From assembly GCA_963803295.1 (NCBI GenBank), contig CAWDMC010000023.1, forward strand, positions 62,001 through 126,000: 64,000 nt of DNA, written 5' to 3'. The stretch is from CAWDMC01 sp963803295 (lineage in GTDB: Bacteria; Acidobacteriota; Terriglobia; UBA7540). The position numbers and the translations under genes were made by a program. The notes beneath the pieces were generated by a model, which saw only the letters and a program-made list of their open reading frames with translations, was not told the DNA's origin and did not search any database. Positions 9,633-17,827 of this stretch are shown here, piece after piece (position 1 is the first letter of the stretch; the number at the start of each line of letters is the position of its first letter).

Positions 9633-9947
9633 TCACATTTCGCTCTTCAGCTTGGCTCCGCCTTTTAGGCCCTGTTTGAGCGCCTGCTGGGCACTGCTAA
9701 TCAGTGCCACTGGCTTCTGAGGACCCGAACTCGCAGCGCTCAAGGTCGGAATCGGTTCGCGACGCAAGCGCGCTCCGACCACACGAATCTCATCTAGCGA
9801 AACCCGTTCTAACCCGCGTCCGCGGGCCAGCAAACGATAGAGGCCGTGGCCAATGCGACCGAAGCCACCCTTCAGGTGGCTTCCAACCTGCCTGGCGGAT
9901 CCAGCCCAACGTGCCATTATCTTCGCCGTGCCTCGCCTCATAGTCAT
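9633..9947 (-). CDS. Small basic protein, translationally coupled to a zinc-ribbon gene
   Basis: This encodes 104 residues rich in Arg, Lys and Gly (MTMRRGTAKIMARW at the start), with no family I recognise. Its ATG overlaps the stop codon of the upstream zinc-ribbon gene (ATGA at 9944-9947), the classic arrangement for translational coupling. That is the main reason to regard it as real. There is no signal peptide or transmembrane segment. An Ala/Gly/Lys-rich C-terminus (QALKQGLKGGAKLKSEM) suggests a flexible nucleic-acid or membrane-surface contact, but that is a guess. Confidence 0.45.
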   Translation of the reverse strand: MTMRRGTAKIMARWAGSARQVGSHLKGGFGRIGHGLYRLLARGRGLERVSLDEIRVVGARLRREPIPTLSAASSGPQKPVALISSAQQALKQGLKGGAKLKSEM

Positions 9948-10117
9948 GATCCTGCTGGCGTGACGTCGCTGTCTCCGTCCTGAGGTATTGCAAGGGTTGC
10001 CGTGCCACAGTTGGGGCAGCTCCCGTTCAAGGGCGCTAGTCCACTAAAGCCACACGTGCAGCGGAGAAATACAACCACGCGCTTCGAAGTGATTTGGCCG
10101 GGATAAGGATTGCTCAT
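9944..10117 (-). CDS. Small zinc-ribbon protein (57 aa)
   Basis: A 57-residue frame starts at ATG 10117 (MSNPYPGQITSKRVVVFLRC) and ends at the TGA overlapping the next gene's ATG. It has two Cys pairs, CTC at residues 20-22 and CPNC at residues 34-37. This resembles a small zinc ribbon with a CxC instead of the usual first CxxC. The C-terminus is acidic (PQDGDSD). No family name is certain. The ATGA overlap with the basic 104-residue protein suggests the two act together. It is too short for most gene callers and could be missed. Confidence 0.5.
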   Translation of the reverse strand: MSNPYPGQITSKRVVVFLRCTCGFSGLAPLNGSCPNCGTATLAIPQDGDSDVTPAGS

Positions 10118-10671
10118 TTTGAATTGTGCTACTCCTCACATTGTCTACAGTCTGCCGGAGCCCGCTCGATCTTCAAGCGTAGCAAGCCGAAATGAGACAG
10201 TGGAGACAGATGAGACAGATGAGACACTATTTTTTGACTGCCGTGATTTCAGCAGTTTAGAAAAACCGATTCGGCTACTTTGCCAATAAAATCGACGAAA
10301 ATGTTGCATTTTGCAACACTGCCCCGCCCCACGCCTCGCGGCCACCTGCAGTTGCGTAGTTGGTGGGAGAGTGGCGCCGCGAACATAGTTAAAGGCCACC
10401 GGGAATGGCGAAGCGGCCAAGAGCCTGCTGAAGGATCCGGTGTAGCGGGTCCTCTATTCGGGGCGGCGGTACCTGTTAATGGACGGCCCCTTGCGGGTGG
10501 CCGTTAATGCGGCTTCGGGGGCTTACGTCTGTCCGACTTGCCTCAAATAGCCTCTAGCCTAGTATCTGGCCGAGAGCCTCGCGCGGCTGAGCGACAACGG
10601 ATCCGTTACTGCCTTCTTTAATGGCTGCTGGGGGAACGTTAATCATCATTTGGATCACACCGATAAGACTC
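10118..10671. other. Intergenic stretch with a short tandem repeat
   Basis: I see no gene in this 550-base stretch. At about 10196-10226 there is a short tandem array of GAGACAGAT-like units (gagacagtg, gagacagat, gagacagat, gagacacta). Around 10480-10505 an imperfect inverted repeat (acggcc/ggccgt) could form a hairpin. The right end passes into the remnant aldo/keto reductase. Confidence 0.4.
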
Positions 10672-11090
10672 AGGGCCGCGGGGTATCGTGATTGCAAGCA
10701 AATGAGATCCCGGATGATACGAGAGATGACAGGCAGTTGCGTCAAGCAATACTCGCTTCTATTGAGACCAGTCTCAAGGTGCTGCAACTCGAAACAATCG
10801 ATCTGATGCAGATTCACAATACCCCCTTCGACGTGCTGTGCAATCGCGAGGCTCTGCACGCTTGAGGATGCACGTCGCGCAGGAAAGTTCCGCTTCCTGA
10901 GTGCGAGTTGCTACGGAGTAGAGGTACCCCTGGCGGCACTCGACAACAATTCCATCGAGGTGCTGCAAGTGCCCTTCAATGTCCTCGATCGAAGACTCAT
11001 ACAGCGCGTTTTTCCAAAGGCAGTCCAGGGGCGCGTGGGCATCTTGGTGCGTTCGGCGTTCCTCCGGGGAGTTCTTACCAGCTGTGTGAA
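10672..11090 (+). pseudogene. Aldo/keto reductase remnant
   Basis: Pieces of an aldo/keto reductase can be read across three frames: RGIVIASK near 10675, then RQLRQAILASIETSLKVLQL and ETIDLMQIHNTPFDVL near 10733-10860, then GKFRFLSASCYGVEVPLAAL and VLQVPFNVLDRRLIQRVFPK up to LVRSAFLRGVLT near 11080. These match the order in NADP-dependent aldo/keto reductases (strand with catalytic-site neighbours, then the 'DLxQIH' segment and the 'LQVPFNVLDRR' segment). The frame shifts at about 10700 and 10866 (an in-frame TGA follows ALHA), and both ends are missing. The gene is dead. Confidence 0.75.
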
Positions 11091-11101
11091 CTCTGTCCCG
11101 G

Positions 11102-11649
11102 GTTCACGACGAGGCCGTGACCAAATTCGGCCGTCTCGACGTGCTTGTCAACGGTGCTTTAGCACGCGTCGGAGGAAGCCTCGAAACGTAAACCGTGGAC
11201 GATTGGATTTGCAGCGCCCAAGGGGACATGGTGGGTCTCTTTGTGACTTGCAGGAGCGTCCTCGCCGATATGGTCCGGCAGGGGAAAGGGTCGATCATCA
11301 ACATTTCGAGCATCTACGGTGTCGTGGGCTATGACCCAACTATCTACACGGGCACGTCAATGCAACAACCTCCTCATTACAACTTCGTCAAAGCGGGCAT
11401 GATCAACTTCACAAAATACCTCGCCAATTATTATGGCAGGCAGGGAGTACGCGCAAACTGTATCTTCCGGGAGGGTATTTCGACAACCAGCCCGAACCGT
11501 TCGTTAAGAAATACGAGGAGCGTGTGCCCCTTGGCCGTATGTTGGGTAAGGAAGATATCAAGGGAGCTGTAGTTTTTCTTGCCTCCGACGCTTCGGAGTA
11601 TGTCACGGGCACTAATCTCATGGTCGACGGCGGTTGGACCGCGTTGTAG
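11102..11649 (+). pseudogene. Short-chain dehydrogenase/reductase remnant
   Basis: The sequence reads as the last two thirds of an SDR oxidoreductase: EAVTKFGRLDVLVNGAL, then KGSIINISSIYGVVG, the catalytic YNFVK (YxxxK motif), GVRANCI, then in another frame PGGYFDNQPEPFVKKYEERV and the usual ending SEYVTGTNLMVDGGWTAL before a stop. There is an in-frame TAA near 11190 and a frameshift near 11466, and the N-terminal Rossmann glycine motif is absent. The fragment directly abuts the aldo/keto reductase remnant. It is a pseudogene. The ending resembles SDRs of the gluconate/sugar dehydrogenase group, but the substrate cannot be told. Confidence 0.8.
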
Positions 11650-11687
11650 TGGGTATTGGGGCTTGAGGTGGAGGGCGGGGCTGAAAC

Positions 11688-12105
11688 ATGACCAAACTTC
11701 ACATTGTGATCACTGATGTCGGGACGTCCGACGTTGAGGTTGAGAAGGGAATACTGGCACCACTGGACGCGCAGATAACGGGCGGGCCCTGCCGGACGGA
11801 GGATGAGGTACTCACGATCGCTTCGGACGCCGACGCATTGATGGTGCAGTGGGCGCCCATCACAGGCAAAGTGATTGCGGGGTTGACGCGTTGCTGGACT
11901 ATCAGCCGATACGGCGTGGGCATCGACATGATCGATCTTGCGGCCGCACGGGAGTAGGGCATCCGGTAATGAACGTACCTGCCTACTGCGTGGAACCGGT
12001 CATTCTGTCCGATGTCGATACGGTTGTTCGCGAGGCAGATTTCCTTTCCCTGCATTGTCCGCTGTCGGATGGAACCCGGCATATCATTGGCGCGGAGGCC
12101 TTGTG
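11688..12105 (+). pseudogene. D-2-hydroxyacid dehydrogenase remnant with internal deletion
   Basis: The first 90 codons (MTKLHIVITDVGTSD onwards) match the N-terminal domain of D-isomer-specific 2-hydroxyacid dehydrogenases of the phosphoglycerate-dehydrogenase type, including ISRYGVGIDMIDLAAA. A stop comes at 11955-11957. Another frame then gives PVMNVPAYCVE, which belongs just downstream in the family. It jumps straight to DVDTVVREADFLSLHCPLSD and GTRHIIGAEAL, so the segment carrying the NAD-binding GxGxxG motif has been deleted. The sequence then runs out of the family. It is a broken gene: only the first part could be translated and it would lack the cofactor site. Confidence 0.75.
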
Positions 12106-12139
12106 GACACCGAGGCTCTGCTGGGAGTGTCAATACGTA

Positions 12140-12290
12140 AGGAAATCGTAACCGACGTGCAGGCGGTCGAACAAATGGTCGAACAAATGGTCAGCGCGGT
12201 GGAGAACGACCTCGGCCCCATCGACGTACTGGTCAACAATGCCGGGATTAAGCCCATTCGCCGGGTCGTTCACGACTACCCCTTAGGTTA
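12140..12290 (+). pseudogene. Second SDR fragment (N-terminal part)
   Basis: A short stretch reads AVENDLGPIDVLVNNAGIKP, the conserved NNAG segment of short-chain dehydrogenases, preceded by VEQMVEQMV. The latter is created by a perfect 12-base tandem duplication (gtcgaacaaatg twice, near 12167-12190). The fragment is fused upstream to the 2-hydroxyacid dehydrogenase remnant and is cut off downstream at the junction with the transposase fragment near 12290. It cannot be functional on its own. Confidence 0.65.
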
Positions 12291-12593
12291 GACGCCTTGG
12301 GCGGCTCCTCCGCAGGAACAGGGCAACTCCGGTCCCGCATGATCGGAGGTGTCGGCGTTCAACCGTTGTTTGAGCGCTCGGGCGGCCAGTCGCAGGGCTT
12401 GCCGCCGTGCCGCCATCTCCACGGCTTCGAAATTGAGATCGCAGAGGGATTGGTGACCTAAAAGCGCGGCGATTTCCTGAGCGATGTCGTTTACGATCTC
12501 CGTCTGGAGCCTTTTTTTTGGGGCCTCTTTGGAGGAGGCCGGGGGCGGCAATTCCAACTGGGCGTCGGCCCCATTTCCTCGCAAGCCTTCCAA
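12288..12593 (-). pseudogene. ISKra4-like transposase, N-terminal fragment
   Basis: The 101 residues include VNDIAQEIAALLGHQSLCDL, then LNFEAVEMAARRQALRLAAR and LKQRLNADTSDHAGPELPC with a following CSCGG. I recognise this as the N-terminal part of a transposase group annotated as ISKra4 family, where a CxCGG motif begins a zinc-binding segment that continues into the catalytic domain. Here the protein stops right after CSCGGAA, where it meets the SDR fragment, so the remaining roughly three quarters are missing. I rely on memory of the family; a profile search would settle it. Confidence 0.5.
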
Positions 12594-12624
12594 TAACTGT
12601 CACTGAGGTAAGCCACTCGTTCAA

Positions 12625-12900
12625 GTGCGCCGTGAAAGGCGCTGGTCCACAGCGGGTGAAAGTCCCGCCCGGGAACTGGTTCGCTCCGCCCGGTAGCAAC
12701 CGAGGCAGCGGTGGAGGTAAGGAAGCTGCTGGAGCCTTCGGTGTAAGAGGGTCGCAAGGCGACTCGGCGAGCGTGCAGGCCGTAACGTGAGTAAACGCTG
12801 AGCAGGCCTCGAAAAGGCTGATGCAGGGGCCGACCCGCCTTGTCCATCTGTACGACGATCCGGCCATGGTTCCGATGCAAGGCCGGCGACACTCCTCCTT
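12625..12900 (+). ncRNA. Probable group II intron 5' fragment (domain I)
   Basis: The stretch begins GTGCGCC, the usual 5' end of a bacterial group II intron, followed by GTGAAAGGCGC and AGCGGGTGAAAGTCCCGC, which can form the early domain I stems. After that comes a series of conserved-looking paired segments (GGCAGCGGTGGAGG, GTAAACGCTGAGCAGGCC). I recall this pattern from intron RNAs that carry a reverse transcriptase. No reverse transcriptase frame and no domain V hairpin follow before the YihY gene ends at 12992, so it is a truncated, inactive copy. The right boundary is a guess. Confidence 0.4.
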
Positions 12901-12991
12901 TTGATTCCCTGAATCGATTTACGGGTATGGCGATAGGAAAGTTCCGGCCGAGCGGGCTTTTGCCTGGGGTTCCCGTGGCAGTCATCGGAAG

Positions 12992-13840
12992 CTAAAGTCT
13001 GAAATCATGCAATTCCGATCGCCTGGACAGGATCGCGTTGATTTCACATCCGACCAGAAGAGCGATGCCGGCCAGGTAAAGCCACAGTATCAGGATGATC
13101 ATGGCGCCGAGACTGCCGTATGTGGCGCTGTAGTTGCCGAAGCTCGAGACATAGAAGCGAAATCCCACCGAGGCGAGGGCGATCAGGGTGGCCCCGACCA
13201 CGTTGCCGGGAGAGATAAACCGGAACTTCACGTTCACATCGGGCCCAACGCGGTAGATTACGGCAAGCCCCAGCAGCAACGAGGCTCCAATGATGATCCA
13301 GCGCAGTGTCGCGAAGAAGATGAGCAACGGCCGGCTCCAGCCGATAATCGACGCCAGCCGCGACTGAACCACCCCTCCGAAGATCACGAGCGACAGGGAT
13401 CCTATCACCAGCACCACAAACAGCAGCATCAGGAGAATCGCGGCCCCGCGCACTTTCCAGTACGGCCGCCGCTCCCGGGCATTGTAGGCCGTGTTGAGCT
13501 GCTGCATGATCGCGTAGACACCGGTGGATGCCGACCAGACCGTAAAGATCACTCCGAAGGTCAGCAGTCCTCCCGATTTTTGGGAAGCGACGCGCCCCAC
13601 GGTCCCCTCGAAAAGAAGTGCCGACTGCTCCGGCAGAACCTGGTGCAGAAGATCCATAATGGCCTGCTGCAGATGAGGGATGGAAAGGTAAGGAAGCAGA
13701 GAAAGCACAAATATAGCTGCCGGGAAGATCGCGAGAAGCAGAAAATAGGCAAGCGCCGCCGCGCCGTTTAATACGTGGTCGTCCTCAATCTCGCACCACA
13801 ACTCTTTTGCGAAATCGATCAACCACATTCGCGAGGGCAT
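12992..13840 (-). CDS. YihY/BrkB-family inner-membrane protein
   Basis: The 282-residue protein has about six hydrophobic segments and the family pattern: an N-terminal amphipathic stretch, then GAAALAYFLLLAIFPAAIF at about residues 27-45, WSASTGVYAIMQQLNTAYN near 100-120, and a C-terminal ILILWLYLAGIALLVGCEIN at about 245-270. Members were once called ribonuclease BN but are now regarded as membrane transport or envelope proteins of unknown substrate. The length is normal for the family. The small secreted protein gene at 13869-14222 lies 28 bases upstream on the same strand and may be co-transcribed. Confidence 0.9.
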   Translation of the reverse strand: MPSRMWLIDFAKELWCEIEDDHVLNGAAALAYFLLLAIFPAAIFVLSLLPYLSIPHLQQAIMDLLHQVLPEQSALLFEGTVGRVASQKSGGLLTFGVIFTVWSASTGVYAIMQQLNTAYNARERRPYWKVRGAAILLMLLFVVLVIGSLSLVIFGGVVQSRLASIIGWSRPLLIFFATLRWIIIGASLLLGLAVIYRVGPDVNVKFRFISPGNVVGATLIALASVGFRFYVSSFGNYSATYGSLGAMIILILWLYLAGIALLVGCEINAILSRRSELHDFRL

Positions 13841-13868
13841 GCTTGCGTCGAAAAGCTCCTTTCCGCGT

Positions 13869-14222
13869 TCAGCAGCCTCTTGTCCACTGCCGAGTCTCTT
13901 TGTCGGCCCCGTAGGTGAACATCAAATAGAGGGAAGGATAACGCGTCCTCGCCGGCAGGGGTTCAATGCGCGCGTGTCCGTTGGAATTTGTGGACACTAG
14001 CAAATTCTTGCCTCTGGATCCCGATAACCCGTATTTGAGCCTTGCTTGAATGGTGGCCCCAAAGAGCGGCTTATGAGTCCGGTCAATTACAGTAAAATTC
14101 ACCCTGTAAGGACCCAGTCCGGCGCGGACCGTCGGGATGGCGATATCCTGGGCGTAAAGATGAACAAAGCTCCCAGCGGCGACCGTCAAAACCATCACGT
14201 ACCGCAAGGCAGTGGTGAACAT
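13869..14222 (-). CDS. Small secreted protein with carboxypeptidase-regulatory-like domain
   Basis: I take the start at ATG 14222 (MFTTALRYVMVLTVAAGSF), which gives a signal peptide with cleavage near LYAQD. An upstream Met in the same frame would put 36 charged residues before it. The mature part (about 95 residues) contains VNFTVIDRTHKPLFGATIQA and VSTNSNGHARIEPLP, the pattern of a small beta-sandwich of the carboxypeptidase-regulatory/prealbumin-like type. No enzyme motif is visible. It may help with envelope or polymer contact. Function unknown. Confidence 0.6.
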   Translation of the reverse strand: MFTTALRYVMVLTVAAGSFVHLYAQDIAIPTVRAGLGPYRVNFTVIDRTHKPLFGATIQARLKYGLSGSRGKNLLVSTNSNGHARIEPLPARTRYPSLYLMFTYGADKETRQWTRGC

Positions 14223-14493
14223 ACGCGCTCGCTTTCGTGAAACGCAACCCTCTGTCGGGCTCTGTCGGGTACTGCAGTTCCTAATTATGTGATGCTGACA
14301 TAAGCGTGGGGTTGCGTTCTCCAAAGTCACTTGTGTGCCGATCTGATTGTCGTGTTCAGGTTCTCCCGAACCGGCGCCGCAGCACCGACCAGCCCGGGCT
14401 GCGGCACATGTCTAACTAAGAACAACGTTGCAAACCTCGCCTTCCGCCAAGAGGTGCGCCCACAACTGAGATCGAATCAAGATAACTGAATAA

Positions 14494-15168
14494 TCAATCG
14501 ATTGCCGGAGCCGCGAGTTCGACGAAATCCGTCAGGCGTGGCAGCAGGTGACGGTGCATAGCGTCGGGCCCATAGAAAAGACTGTGAACATAGGCCAGCA
14601 TGGCGGGCTGGGAGAAGCGGTTGGGCGTGCGGCGATAGGCAAAGTAGCCGAGCCGGCCGGCAATCACCTTATCGGGATCCTCATAGGAAGCGAGCGGCCA
14701 CATTGCTGGGAAGAAATGGAAGCCAGCGGCTTCCAGTGTGTGGTGCCATCCGATCTGGGAGTTGCCGGTCACCTCACCGTACATGCGGAAGATGTGGCCA
14801 CGAGTGCCTGCTGCGCCGATAGCCCCGCGCGGTCCGTCCCGCTCCTGCGCCAGCACCTCACGCAGAATCCGGGTGCCGAGTTTGCGGCCACGTTCGGCGG
14901 GATCCACAAAGATATAACTGGCAAAAATCACGTCGAAGGGTACGAGCACCAGCGTAATCGCCCCGCCCACCAACTGCCTGCCTTCGTAGCCAGCAAAGAG
15001 GTGAACAGGATTTAGGCGCTCGGGTGAAGGGTTCATTACTTCGCGCAGGATGCTCGGGCTCACTCGCTCGTCGGGATTAAAGGACCGCGCGTAGAGCTTG
15101 AGAAACTGTTCCAGCAGGCGCTTTTCCGTATGTTTGATCACGCGAATCTTGAGTCTTGGTTTCGGCAT
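14494..15168 (-). CDS. GNAT-family N-acetyltransferase
   Basis: I choose ATG 15168 (MPKPRLKIRVIKHTEKRLL); the nine upstream in-frame codons are basic and unlikely to be translated. The protein has the GNAT pattern: strands with VGGAITLVLVPFDVIFASYI, then the acetyl-CoA motif VDPAERGRKLGTRIL at about residues 89-103 (Q/RxxGxG/A variant, here RGRKLG). Acceptor substrate cannot be told. The gene is divergent from the M23 peptidase gene, with a 230-base region between them that contains two imperfect repeats of TTCGTC.CATAATG. Confidence 0.75.
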   Translation of the reverse strand: MPKPRLKIRVIKHTEKRLLEQFLKLYARSFNPDERVSPSILREVMNPSPERLNPVHLFAGYEGRQLVGGAITLVLVPFDVIFASYIFVDPAERGRKLGTRILREVLAQERDGPRGAIGAAGTRGHIFRMYGEVTGNSQIGWHHTLEAAGFHFFPAMWPLASYEDPDKVIAGRLGYFAYRRTPNRFSQPAMLAYVHSLFYGPDAMHRHLLPRLTDFVELAAPAID

Positions 15169-15399
15169 TCCGTTCCTCCCTCGGGCGCGCTGCACTTCAC
15201 GGAGGCGTTATTTAGTGCACAGATGGACTGCTTCGTCCCATAATGAATAAGTTCGTCGCATAATGGAAGTCCGCTCTCTCGTCCGGGGCGGCCCATTCGG
15301 ACCGGCCGTCCAGCGAATCCGACCGCAGCCAGCGGCCGGAGATAAGCGGGTGGCGATCCGCACGCCGACCGGCTAACCCTGCTTCGGAGGATACGCGTT

Positions 15400-16794
15400 T
15401 TGCGAGGCAACTATCGAGATTCTGGTGTAGGGAAGTTTTCCGTCGTTGCTATTTTCATTTTGCTCGCGATCTTGCTCGTGATCGGGGTGAAGCTCGCGAG
15501 CAATCCCGCTCCCACCGTCGAGCTGCAGTCGGACTTGAAGGGCATTGGCATGAGCACGCCCCTCAAGTTCGAGGTGCGCGACCGTAAGTATGCGATCAAG
15601 CGCGTGGAAGTGATCGTGCACGAAGAAGGCAAATCGTTCAACGTTCCCGTGATCGTGATGGCAGTACCGCCGCCGCGCCATCCCTGGTGGAAATTCTGGG
15701 TGCCGCGTCCGGAGAGCCGCTGGTCGGCCGCCGCCCAAGTGGGCCGCCGGCAGATCCCCGACTTGAAGGAAGGCCGCGCCACTCTCGAGATCATCGCCAC
15801 CAACAACGCCTGGGGACGCTTCTTCCGCGGCGGCCAGAGCAGGGTCAGCAAAGACCTGCCCGTCCGCTTTGCGCCGCCCCGGGTGGAGGTGCTCACCGGC
15901 CAGCACTACATCAACCTGGGTGGCTGTGACATGGTTGTGTTCAAGGTCTCGCCCGGCACGACTGAATCGGGCGTTGAAGTGGGCAAGTATTTCTTTACCA
16001 GCTTTCCGGTGAAAGACTCCATGCCTCAGACGCGACTGGCACTCTTCGCATTTCCTTACGATGTTGACCCTGCAACCACGGCGCGGATTGTGGCTCGCGA
16101 CGACGCTGGGAACCAATCGGTGGCGGGATTCACTTATCGCGTCTTCCCGAAGAAGTTTCACCAGAGCACGATCGCGTTGGATGACGCCTTCATGAACCGC
16201 GTCGTACCCGCGATTATGAGCGAGACACCGGAGATCGGGGACCAGGGCAGCCTGCTCAAGAATTACCTCGAGCTCAACGGTAAGCTCCGCCAGATCGATG
16301 CCCATCGCCTGGTGGAGTTTTCCAAGAAAACTGCGCCTCAGATGCTTTGGAAAGAGCCCTTCATACGTTTGCCGGCGAAAACGGAAGCGTTCTTTGCGGA
16401 CTTCCGCACCTACACTTACAACAACCAGGTGGTGGACCATCAGGTGCATCTCGGCTTTGATCTGGCGGGTCTCGAGCACATGCCCATAAAAGCGTCAAAT
16501 GACGGGGCGGTGGCATGGGAGGGTTTCCTGGGCATTTACGGAAACGCCGTGGTGATCGACCACGGCTGTGGCATTCAGACGCTTTATGGACACATGGGCG
16601 CAATCGACGTCAAGGCCGGCCAGCCCGTGAAGCGCGATCAGGAGATCGGACGCAGCGATCAGACGGGTTTGGCCGCGGGTGACCACCTGCACTTCACCGT
16701 GTTGCTGGACGGGGTGGCGGTGAACCCAACGGAATGGTGGGATCCACACTGGATCCACGATCGCATCATGGCCAAGCTCACAGCGTACAAGTGA
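15400..16794 (+). CDS. Membrane-anchored M23-family peptidase
   Basis: The 464-residue product has one N-terminal membrane helix (about residues 13-32, FSVVAIFILLAILLVIGVKL), a long beta-rich middle, and a C-terminal M23/LytM domain. The zinc ligands are visible as HLGFD at about residues 349-353 and HLH at about 429-431, with GHMG between them. Such enzymes cut peptide cross-links in peptidoglycan, or act as regulators if the site is lost; here both ligand motifs are present. The start is a TTG preceded by GGAGG 8 bases upstream. The gene stands alone, facing the GNAT gene. Confidence 0.85.
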   Translation: MRGNYRDSGVGKFSVVAIFILLAILLVIGVKLASNPAPTVELQSDLKGIGMSTPLKFEVRDRKYAIKRVEVIVHEEGKSFNVPVIVMAVPPPRHPWWKFWVPRPESRWSAAAQVGRRQIPDLKEGRATLEIIATNNAWGRFFRGGQSRVSKDLPVRFAPPRVEVLTGQHYINLGGCDMVVFKVSPGTTESGVEVGKYFFTSFPVKDSMPQTRLALFAFPYDVDPATTARIVARDDAGNQSVAGFTYRVFPKKFHQSTIALDDAFMNRVVPAIMSETPEIGDQGSLLKNYLELNGKLRQIDAHRLVEFSKKTAPQMLWKEPFIRLPAKTEAFFADFRTYTYNNQVVDHQVHLGFDLAGLEHMPIKASNDGAVAWEGFLGIYGNAVVIDHGCGIQTLYGHMGAIDVKAGQPVKRDQEIGRSDQTGLAAGDHLHFTVLLDGVAVNPTEWWDPHWIHDRIMAKLTAYK

Positions 16795-16845
16795 TCTCGG
16801 TTGCCGCTAGCCGGGTCTGACAAGAGGGTTATGCGAGTGGCCTGG

Positions 16846-17796
16846 TTAATTGACTTCTGCCGTCAACGGTCCCGCGAGCGCTTTGGTAAAGAAGAGGACT
16901 CCGGGCTGGGTTGGCATCCAGGTAGATGGAACGTGCCTGCTTACGGCATGCCGCAGCGTGACCCAGAGTGACAGGCCCTGCCACTGCATGCCGCGGCCCA
17001 GTTCGCCATCCGCGCCGCCGATGGCGTAATCGGCGCGGGTGAAGAAGGCGGGTCCAATGGTGTTGGCGAAGGCCGGAACCAGTGTCGTGCGGCTCTTGAA
17101 GCTGGTAATGGCGTTCTGTTCGATCGTAAGCGGATGGAGCTTGGCGCCCAGGCGATGCGTCTGGCTGCGCCAGTCATCGTCGCTCGCGAATTCCGCTCCA
17201 AAGTGAGGTTCCCAAAACGCGATGTGACAAGCTCGTCCGATGCCATAGACCACGACGAGTTTAGCACCCTCGGCACGGAGCGCGTCGACGCGGCTGGGGT
17301 ACTCGGGAAGCAGGGTCCGGGTGGCAAAGAAGCGCTGTTCCGTGGGAATAGTGAGATCCGCCAGAGGACGGTAGAAAGCGGCGGTCATGGCCTTCTGGAA
17401 AGCGCCCGGATGATCGCCGGGAAGAGTGTTGCCCTCGGCGTCGCTCCACTCATCCATGTTGAAGCCGTGGACGTGGTCGCAGGTGATATCCCAATCGCGC
17501 AGAAAATAGACTGCCCAGCGATACATGCCCATGGGACCCGCAGGCAGGATCAGGGCCAGCTTGCGCCCGGCCTCACGGCAGCGCCGGATTTCCATCGCCA
17601 GCTCATGACCCATCATCACATCGAAGTCCGCCACGTTGGAGGCCATGCGGACGGAGAAATCCTCGTCCCACTTCGGCTGCCGCTCGAAAATAGCGTAAGG
17701 ATCATCCGCGACACAGGCGTCCCAGGCGGCCAAGTCCCAGCCGGCCGGGAAGAAGGATTCGAGCAGGGAGCCTTTCAGCGTGGTCAAAAGGTTCAT
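16846..17796 (-). CDS. NagB-like (glucosamine-6-phosphate deaminase-family) protein
   Basis: ATG 17796 has AGGAGG nine bases upstream; a TTG two codons earlier is possible. The 316-residue protein has the NagB fold signatures FNMDEW (the second acidic base is the family's catalytic Asp) and YGIGRACHIAFWEP. In Escherichia coli NagB the latter motif reads GVGVDGHIAFNEP. Here the His and Glu are kept but the Asp two residues before the His is Ala, so classical ring-opening chemistry is doubtful. It lies 31 bases downstream of the GH38 mannosidase on the same strand, suggesting a joint role in sugar metabolism. Substrate unknown; it may be a divergent isomerase or a non-phosphorylated-sugar enzyme. 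Confidence 0.75.
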   Translation of the reverse strand: MNLLTTLKGSLLESFFPAGWDLAAWDACVADDPYAIFERQPKWDEDFSVRMASNVADFDVMMGHELAMEIRRCREAGRKLALILPAGPMGMYRWAVYFLRDWDITCDHVHGFNMDEWSDAEGNTLPGDHPGAFQKAMTAAFYRPLADLTIPTEQRFFATRTLLPEYPSRVDALRAEGAKLVVVYGIGRACHIAFWEPHFGAEFASDDDWRSQTHRLGAKLHPLTIEQNAITSFKSRTTLVPAFANTIGPAFFTRADYAIGGADGELGRGMQWQGLSLWVTLRHAVSRHVPSTWMPTQPGVLFFTKALAGPLTAEVN

Positions 17797-17827
17797 TTTC
17801 AAACACCTCCTGCTGAAACTTGTTTTG

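Noticed and set aside
10145..10420. Minus-strand 91-residue frame with Ser-rich middle
   Set aside because: The Ser/Val run comes from the GAGACAGAT tandem repeat, and there is no start signal.
12625..12900. Riboswitch or other regulatory RNA instead of a group II intron
   Set aside because: The GTGCGCC start and the order of stems match the intron pattern better, and the next gene on this strand is far away.
15373..16479. Long open frame (368 codons) on the minus strand opposite the M23 peptidase
   Set aside because: It overlaps a well-supported gene completely. Its protein has no recognisable family and reflects the high GC content, which leaves few stops.
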